Below the pieces are notes generated by a model. That model did no database searches. It saw only the letters and a program-made list of their open reading frames with translations, and was not told the origin of the DNA. The translations under genes were made by a program, and so were the position numbers. A stretch of DNA of 10,249 nucleotides from an uncultured bacterium (lineage in GTDB: Bacteria; Patescibacteriota; Minisyncoccia; CAIUEV01): contig CAIUEV010000089.1 in assembly GCA_903898335.1 (NCBI GenBank), positions 1-10,249 of the forward strand. The letters are read 5' to 3'. How positions within the stretch are numbered: the stretch's first letter is position 1; each line of letters starts with the position of its first letter. Positions 5,947-10,249 of the stretch are shown here, piece by piece.

Positions 5947-6810
5947 ATGAAGAAAAAAGAAAGAAAAAAACTATCGATTTTGATTCCGCTATTTTTTGGT
6001 GAGGAAGTTTTTTCTCGCTGCTTGGAAACATTAATGACCGGATCTAGCGATTTGTTCGCAACGGACTGGGAGATTCTTGTTTATAATAATGGTTTTTCCG
6101 AGACCAAGTTAAACGATCTCTGTGGAGTTTATCCTCAAATAAAATTTTTTGGAGAGGGGAAAAATATCGGTTTTGCCAGTGCAAATAATTTTTTATTGGA
6201 AAAAAGTCGAGGCGAGTTTGTTCTGCTTTTGAATCAGGATGTTTTTATTTCCAGCGATTCGATTTTGGAATTGCTTATTTTTCTTGAAAACAACGCAAAA
6301 TACGATTGTGTGGCGCCGCAACTGAAATATGAGAACGGTTCAGACCAGTATTCTTGTCGGCCTTTTCCTCGAGGATTTATTTTTATGCTAACGGATTTTT
6401 TGACCGGTGGCCGGCGCTATCGTTTACTTTATTCTCCCAAGAAAAGTGGTGAAGTTGATCAGCCGATGGCCAGCTGCTTACTTTTTCGAGGAGAAAAGCT
6501 GAGAGCGCTTGAGGGATTTGACGATCATCCGGATTTTTTTCTTTATTTCAATGATACGGACTTGAGTTATCGATTGAAACAATCCGGCGGTGCCAGCTAT
6601 TTTTTGTCTTCCGTCTCAGCAGTTCATATGCACGGAAACAGCACGGCTCTTCTGCCGGAGCCGAAAAGACTTGGCCTTTGGGCGAGAGGGTTGGGTCGTT
6701 TCTGGACTAAAACGGGACATAATTTTTACTCGGCTTACGGCAAAGCGTATGTACTTACGGTAGCGCGCGCCTTGGTAATCGCGTTAAGAGCGATAGCGGG
6801 AAAACGTTAA
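5947..6810 (+). CDS. Family 2 glycosyltransferase (rhamnosyltransferase-like)
   Basis: This is a 287-residue GT-A fold transferase of family GT2. The N-terminal nucleotide-sugar domain begins LSILIPLFFGEEVFSRCLETL (about 9-29). The NNG (47-49) and the NIGFASANN stretch (about 73-81) are characteristic of the WcaE/WbbL-like branch. The metal/nucleotide site is the N96-Q-D98 variant of DXD. The acceptor side shows PMASCLLFRGEKLRALEGFDDHPDFF-type sequence (about 173-198), followed by N202-D-T-D-L, the equivalent of the usual ED-XDL catalytic-base motif. The VHMHGNS element (226-232) also fits. The start is ATG 5947. The TTG one codon earlier adds only one residue. There is no convincing membrane helix apart from a weakly hydrophobic C-terminal stretch (about 268-281). 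It probably adds a sugar to a lipid carrier or surface polymer. The actual sugar is unknown. It is the last gene of the PilO-like cluster. Confidence 0.85.
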   Translation: MKKKERKKLSILIPLFFGEEVFSRCLETLMTGSSDLFATDWEILVYNNGFSETKLNDLCGVYPQIKFFGEGKNIGFASANNFLLEKSRGEFVLLLNQDVFISSDSILELLIFLENNAKYDCVAPQLKYENGSDQYSCRPFPRGFIFMLTDFLTGGRRYRLLYSPKKSGEVDQPMASCLLFRGEKLRALEGFDDHPDFFLYFNDTDLSYRLKQSGGASYFLSSVSAVHMHGNSTALLPEPKRLGLWARGLGRFWTKTGHNFYSAYGKAYVLTVARALVIALRAIAGKR

Positions 6811-6875
6811 AAGACGTCGTTTGCTAAAATTAAAAAAGTAAATCATCTTGGAAACGTGAGATTGAAAAGAAGCTT

Positions 6876-6894
6876 AAAAAAACAAAAAGCCCGC
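6876..6894 (-). terminator. U-rich 3' end of the putative small RNA
   Basis: Read leftward, the GC-rich arm GCGGGC is followed by U5-G-U7. Its pairing partner is the distant arm at 7072-7079, so the terminator stem would be the closing helix of the whole RNA. It faces the end of the glycosyltransferase gene and may also limit read-through there. Confidence 0.5.
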
Positions 6895-7102
6895 TTGTTC
6901 AGGGTATATGAAGCTGTAGACAATCTTCCCCTCTCTTTTGGATGGGAGGGAAGGGTTCCCGAGGATTATTCCAGCGGCACCAAAATATCCTTTTTCTAGG
7001 AACTCTCCCGAGGTAACGTTTTTTAAACAGAGGCATTACCTCATTATCTACAGATTCTTATATCCCGATACGCGGGCTTGTTTAATGTTACTTTCAAAAG
7101 AA
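6876..7102 (-). ncRNA. Putative structured small RNA gene, unidentified
   Basis: This 343-base gap between genes holds one coherent fold. The closing helix is 6887-6894 with 7072-7079 (8 bp, GC-rich). It continues with 6902-6904/7064-7066, 6906-6909/7060-7063, 6911-6913/7057-7059 and 6914-6920/7047-7053, separated by an internal loop and single or three-base bulges. Inside are three hairpins. The first is 6925-6935 with 6944-6953. The second is 6954-6959 with 6999-7004, extended by 6962-6970 with 6984-6991. The third is 7010-7016 with 7036-7042. On the minus strand a promoter-like TTGACA-16-TTTAAT (7109-7136) precedes it, and the closing helix runs into U5-G-U7 (6876-6888), a typical RNA 3' end. 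I see no tmRNA, SRP, RNase P or 6S hallmark. Two G-U pairs that hold only on the plus strand argue weakly for the opposite orientation. A 200-base inverted-repeat element such as a MITE is another possibility. Confidence 0.55.
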
Positions 7103-7108
7103 CAAAGA

Positions 7109-7136
7109 ATTAAAACATTTATTTAAATTTTGTCAA
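7109..7136 (-). promoter_or_regulatory. Sigma70-type promoter reading leftward into the small RNA
   Basis: On the minus strand, TTGACA (7131-7136) is a perfect -35 box. TTTAAT (7109-7114) matches five of six -10 positions. The spacer is 16 bases. Transcription would begin near 7102, about 20 bases before the closing helix. It lies just upstream of ruvX and reads away from it. Confidence 0.55.
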
Positions 7137-7153
7137 GTCTTTTGAATAAAAAT

Positions 7154-7549
7154 ATGAACTTTTTAGGATTAGATTACGGAGAAAGCAAGATTGGAACAGC
7201 TTTTGCTCCCGGTGGCATTCTGGCTGTCGGTATGAATATTCTTCCCAACGACGGAGGCCTTTTTGAAAGTCTGAATAAAGTTATTCAAGAAAATGAAATC
7301 GAGTGCTTGGTAATCGGAGTGCCTATCAGCATGGATGGGTCTCAATCTATTAGAACGAAAGCCACTCTTGATTTTATTCAAAAAATAAAAGGGCGCTTCC
7401 CCGCTCTTTTGATTGAAACGATGGATGAGAGATTGAGCACCAGTGAGGCAAAAAGAAATTTAAGGGGTAGTGGCGGAGAGGATGACGCGGAAGCGGCCAG
7501 AATTATTTTACAAAGTTTTCTGGATCGAAAAAATTTAAAGACCGTTTAA
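7154..7549 (+). CDS. ruvX: RuvX/YqgF-family RNase H-fold nuclease
   Basis: This 131-residue protein belongs to the RuvX (YqgF) family, the putative Holliday-junction resolvase and pre-16S rRNA processing nuclease of bacteria. Family motifs appear in order: LGLDYGESKIGTA (4-16, with catalytic D7), IGVPISMDGSQS (54-65), the acidic-arginine motif D91-E92-R93-LST, and the final D111-AEAARIIL (111-119). The active-site acids are therefore complete. Start ATG 7154 places LGLDYG at the usual distance from the N-terminus. A TTG at 7130 would add eight residues without family support and overlaps the leftward promoter. It lies 16 bases before nrdD, so the two are probably co-transcribed. No clear ribosome site is visible. 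Confidence 0.92.
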   Translation: MNFLGLDYGESKIGTAFAPGGILAVGMNILPNDGGLFESLNKVIQENEIECLVIGVPISMDGSQSIRTKATLDFIQKIKGRFPALLIETMDERLSTSEAKRNLRGSGGEDDAEAARIILQSFLDRKNLKTV

Positions 7550-7565
7550 TTTTTGATTTTTCCCG

Positions 7566-9557
7566 ATGGAGCAAAAACAATCTTCTTTAAAATTGGATTT
7601 GAAAACCGATGTGACGGATAAAGCGCTTTTTGTCAGGACCAGCGGTGATGAGGTGGAAAAATGGGAGGCGGAGAGAATCGCAGAAAGCTTGATTCGGGAG
7701 ACGGGCATTAGTCGTCGGCTGGCGCTTGAGATAACGAGCGAAGTGGAGGAACAGATTTTTGAAGGCAAAATAAAGTTTATTACTTCTCGATTGATTCGTG
7801 AATTGGTTTTGGGCCAATTGTTGGAACGGGGGCTGGAAGAGGCCCACAAAAGATACAGTCGATTGGGCTTTCCCGTGTTTGATGTGGAGCAGATTATTGA
7901 GAATGAAACTAACAAAGACAATGCAAACGTGCCGCATGGACCGGAGGCGACCAATTTGACTTTGGCGGAAGGAATCAAAAAAGAATACGCTTTATTGAGG
8001 GTTTTTTCGGAGGAAGTGAGTGAGGCGCATGCGCGGGGTGATATTCATTTACACGATTTGGGCATGATTGATCGACCTTATTGCTCCGGCCAATCGTTGG
8101 AATACATAAAAAAATACGGATTGGATCTGACCTCTTCCCTTTCTCAGGCTAAGCCGGCCAAGCACGCGGAAGTGTTGATTGCTCATTTGATCAAACTTTC
8201 TGCCGCTTTGCAATGTCATTTCTCGGGGGCTATCGGTTGGGATGCGGTTAACCTTTTTTTGGCACCTTATCTGGTCGATCGTAGCGAAAGAGATATCCGA
8301 CAACTGGCGCAAGTTTTAATTTACGAATTCTCGCAACAGGCGGTGGCGCGCGGTGGGCAAGCGATTTTTTCCGATATCAATCTTTATTGGGAAGTGCCGA
8401 AACATTTTCAAGATGTGCCGGCCATTGGACCGGGTGGTGCTTATACCGGTAAAACTTACAAGGAATATCTGAAAGAATCTCAAGCTTTTTTGAAAGCCTT
8501 ATTTGAAGTTTATCTCGAGGGCGACGGTTCCGGCCGGCCTTTCTTTTTTCCGAAGCCGTTGGTTCACATTACGGAAGAATTTTTTAAAACTCCCGGTCAT
8601 GAAGAATTTTTGGAGTTTATTTCTTTGGTGGCGGCTGAAAAAGGCAACACTTATTTTGTCTTTGATCGTCGCAATGAAGCCAAAATTTCGGAATGTTGTC
8701 GATTGTCCTTCAAGTTGGAAAAGAGCGATATCGATGACGCCAAGGAACCTTGGCGCATGAGGTATTCGGCCTTGCAGAATATATCAATTAATCTGCCTCG
8801 TTTGGCCTACAAAGCCGGCGGTAACGACGAAGTTTTGTTTACCAAAATTCGCAGTTTGATGAGTTTGGTGGTTAAGGCGCATCGAGAAAAACGCTTGTTT
8901 ATTGAGCATCTTTTGGCCAAGGGGATTAACGGTCCGTTGGGACTGCTGGCTATCAAAAAACCGGACGACGATCATCCGTATTTAAGATTGCACCGAGTTA
9001 CCAACCTGATTGGGATCGTGGGATTGAACGAAATGGTTCAGTATCATTTGGGGGAGGAACTGCATGAGTCGAGACGAGCTTTGAAATTCGGCCTTAAAGT
9101 TATTGCGGAATTAAAATTGATTTGCGAAAAACTTTCTGAACGCTACGGTTTGAAGTTGGTCTTGGAGCAGACTCCGGCGGAGACGACAGCCTATCGTTTT
9201 TCCAAATTGGACCTTAATTGGTACGAAAAAGCGGCTCGGAGTGTTGTAAAAGGAAGTATTGATAAGGGAGAGGTTTACTACACAAACTCGACTCAGATAA
9301 ATATCGGAGCTCCCTTTGATCCGCTGGAAAGAATCAGAATGGAAGGCTATTTCCATCCGTTGATTGATGCCGGAGCCTTAACTCATATTTGGCTGGGCGA
9401 ATCAAAACCACCGGCCAAGGGTATCGCTGAATTGGTGAAAAAAAGTTTCCGCCAGACGGAAGTGGCTCAAATCGCCTTTTCTCCTGAATTTACTTATTGT
9501 AATGATTGCGGATTTATTAAACGAGGCGCGTTGGACTTGCCGAAAAATCTGTTGTAG
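7566..9557 (+). CDS. nrdD: Anaerobic-type ribonucleotide reductase NrdD, lacking its radical domain
   Basis: Class III reductases make deoxyribonucleotides from ribonucleoside triphosphates anaerobically. The 663 residues begin with an ATP-cone (about 19-102), the allosteric ATP/dATP domain. The barrel follows with HIHDLGMIDRPYC, placing an expected active-site cysteine at C173. The SECCRL element has C377-C378, one of which is the second expected cysteine. INLPRLAYKAGG and the TNSTQINIGAPFDP stretch are typical of the family. The protein then reaches SPEFTYCNDCG (C645, C648), the first half of the usual four-cysteine zinc site. It stops 15 residues later at a TAG. The second CXXC and the C-terminal glycyl-radical loop (RVXGY) are absent, roughly 40-50 residues short. 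leuS starts 38 bases on, so no other frame can supply them. It could be a deletion, an inactive copy, or an unusual enzyme. No nrdG activase is in the window. Confidence 0.88.
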   Translation: MEQKQSSLKLDLKTDVTDKALFVRTSGDEVEKWEAERIAESLIRETGISRRLALEITSEVEEQIFEGKIKFITSRLIRELVLGQLLERGLEEAHKRYSRLGFPVFDVEQIIENETNKDNANVPHGPEATNLTLAEGIKKEYALLRVFSEEVSEAHARGDIHLHDLGMIDRPYCSGQSLEYIKKYGLDLTSSLSQAKPAKHAEVLIAHLIKLSAALQCHFSGAIGWDAVNLFLAPYLVDRSERDIRQLAQVLIYEFSQQAVARGGQAIFSDINLYWEVPKHFQDVPAIGPGGAYTGKTYKEYLKESQAFLKALFEVYLEGDGSGRPFFFPKPLVHITEEFFKTPGHEEFLEFISLVAAEKGNTYFVFDRRNEAKISECCRLSFKLEKSDIDDAKEPWRMRYSALQNISINLPRLAYKAGGNDEVLFTKIRSLMSLVVKAHREKRLFIEHLLAKGINGPLGLLAIKKPDDDHPYLRLHRVTNLIGIVGLNEMVQYHLGEELHESRRALKFGLKVIAELKLICEKLSERYGLKLVLEQTPAETTAYRFSKLDLNWYEKAARSVVKGSIDKGEVYYTNSTQINIGAPFDPLERIRMEGYFHPLIDAGALTHIWLGESKPPAKGIAELVKKSFRQTEVAQIAFSPEFTYCNDCGFIKRGALDLPKNLL

Positions 9558-9595
9558 ACAATGAATAACGCCTTTAAATCCAAATTTTAATATCA

Positions 9596-10249
9596 ATGAA
9601 AAGCTATTTACCGGCTAAAATCGAAGCTAAGTGGCAAAAAAAGTGGAGCAAAAACGTCTCTCTTCACCGAGCGGAGGCAGCGAGCAAGAAGAAGAAATAT
9701 TACTGTTTATGCATGTTTCCCTATCCATCAGGCGATGGTTTACATGTCGGCCACGTTGAGTCGTACACGGCAACGGATATTGTCAGTCGGTTCAAAAGAA
9801 TGCGCGGCTTTAACGTGCTTTATCCTATCGGGTGGGACGCTTTTGGCTTACCGGCGGAAAATTTTGCCTTGAAGAGCGGAATCCATCCTGCCAAGACAAC
9901 GGCTAAAAATATCGCTCGTTACACGGAACAAATAAAATCTATCGGTCTGAGTTACGACTGGGAAAGAGAGATCAACACTTCCGATGAAAATTATTATCGA
10001 TTTACTCAATGGTTCTTTCTCTTCCTTTACAAGCGAGGATTGGCCTACAAGAAAAAAGCCAAAGTCAATTGGTGTCCGAAATGCCAAACGACTATTGCCA
10101 ATGAACAAGTGGTTGGTGGGAAATGCGAGCGTTGCGACACGGAAGTTGTTCAGAAGGAGCTTTCTCAATGGTTTTTTAAGACAACGGCTTACGCTGAAAA
10201 ATTATTGGCCGGGTTGGAAGATCTGGATTGGCCGACCAGTATTAAAGAA
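9596..10249 (+). CDS. leuS: Leucyl-tRNA synthetase, 5' part
   Basis: The frame starts at ATG 9596 and is open to the window edge, giving 218 N-terminal residues of a class Ia synthetase that normally has more than 800. It begins [14 protein letters not shown], the standard LeuS opening. The HIGH signature appears as H50-V-G-H53 within [23 protein letters not shown] (79-89) is the leucine-pocket segment characteristic of LeuS. The zinc-binding insert is complete, with C160, C163, C177 and C180 (CPKC and CERC). The editing domain, KMSKS loop and anticodon domain lie beyond the window. It follows nrdD by 38 bases with no visible promoter or terminator, so it is probably part of the ruvX-nrdD-leuS transcription unit. 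There is no strong ribosome site, as in most genes here. Confidence 0.95.
   Translation, partial: MKSYLPAKIEAKWQKKWSKNVSLHRAEAASKKKKYYCLCMFPYPSGDGLHVGHVESYTATDIVSRFKRMRGFNVLYPIGWDAFGLPAENFALKSGIHPAKTTAKNIARYTEQIKSIGLSYDWEREINTSDENYYRFTQWFFLFLYKRGLAYKKKAKVNWCPKCQTTIANEQVVGGKCERCDTEVVQKELSQWFFKTTAYAEKLLAGLEDLDWPTSIKE

Noticed and set aside
6802..6822. A terminator after the glycosyltransferase (AAACG with CGTTT)
   Set aside because: The stem has only five weak pairs and no T-run follows.
6876..7102. Identification of the structured region as 6S, tmRNA, SRP or RNase P RNA
   Set aside because: It is branched rather than rod-like with a central bubble, has no CCA-type tRNA end, no GGAAG/AGCAG core and none of the conserved RNase P segments I know. 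No assignment is justified without a model search.
6938..7126. A 62-codon plus-strand reading frame between the glycosyltransferase and ruvX
   Set aside because: It lies wholly inside the structured, self-complementary region, has no ribosome site and shows no protein-like pattern.
7535..7978. A long minus-strand frame opposite the start of nrdD
   Set aside because: It is antisense to the ATP-cone, whose coding is supported by family motifs. The minus-strand translation has no recognisable domain and overlaps the end of ruvX.
9538..9564. A programmed frameshift restoring the NrdD C-terminus
   Set aside because: The +1 frame ends at TGA after eight codons and the other frame at TAA soon after. 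Neither yields a glycyl-radical motif. Read-through of the TAG gives only ten more codons.
1..10249. UGA recoded as glycine (genetic code 25, known in some CPR lineages), because none of the eleven stops seen is TGA
   Set aside because: Recoding would put in-frame TGA codons inside genes, but thrS, nrdD and the others are full length without any. Eleven stops without TGA can occur by chance.
1..10249. CRISPR arrays, tRNA genes and insertion sequences
   Set aside because: I saw no regularly spaced direct repeats, no cloverleaf with TTCGANNC and CCA-side pairing, and no transposase motifs on either strand.

Overview
The window looks like chromosomal DNA from a compact, fairly AT-rich bacterial genome, most likely a Patescibacteria/CPR (Parcubacteria-like) lineage. 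This is an inference. It rests on a threonyl-tRNA synthetase without the N-terminal TGS domain, weak or absent Shine-Dalgarno sequences before most genes, a lone PilO-like gene with a small membrane-protein partner, an anaerobic-type ribonucleotide reductase, and short spacers. All eleven stop codons seen are TAA or TAG, but UGA is not recoded, because the long reading frames contain no in-frame UGA.

Layout. (1) 1-1175 is visibly more AT-rich. It holds the 3' end of a membrane-protein gene and a complete MntA-HepT (nucleotidyltransferase antitoxin / HEPN RNase toxin) pair whose genes overlap by 14 bases. (2) 1198-3158 is a sigma70-type promoter, a structured leader with a textbook T-box antiterminator element and a T-rich terminator-like end, then thrS. 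(3) 3179-4185 is an unrecognised gene of about 278 codons with its own putative promoter and a strong intrinsic terminator. (4) 4184-4891 (minus strand) is a PolB-exo2-type DEDDy 3'-5' exonuclease. It is convergent with the unknown gene and divergent from the next block. (5) 5009-6810 is a three-gene plus-strand cluster: PilO-like protein, small single-pass membrane protein, and family 2 glycosyltransferase. (6) 6811-7153 has no protein gene but holds a roughly 200-base multibranched inverted-repeat structure. On the minus strand it is bracketed by a good promoter and a U-rich terminator, so it probably encodes a small RNA. (7) 7154-10249 is ruvX, nrdD and the 5' part of leuS, closely spaced on the plus strand and probably co-transcribed.

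How the parts fit. thrS and leuS charge tRNAs. The T-box-like leader would tie thrS expression to uncharged tRNA-Thr. RuvX and NrdD serve nucleic-acid and dNTP metabolism, and the exonuclease probably acts in DNA repair or degradation. The PilO-like block is probably related to the cell surface. MntA-HepT is a self-contained toxin-antitoxin/defence module.

The points most worth a second look are: the NrdD reading frame that stops just after its first CxxC and lacks the glycyl-radical domain, with no room for it before leuS; the unidentified structured RNA at about 6876-7102; and the T-box-like leader of thrS in a CPR-like genome.
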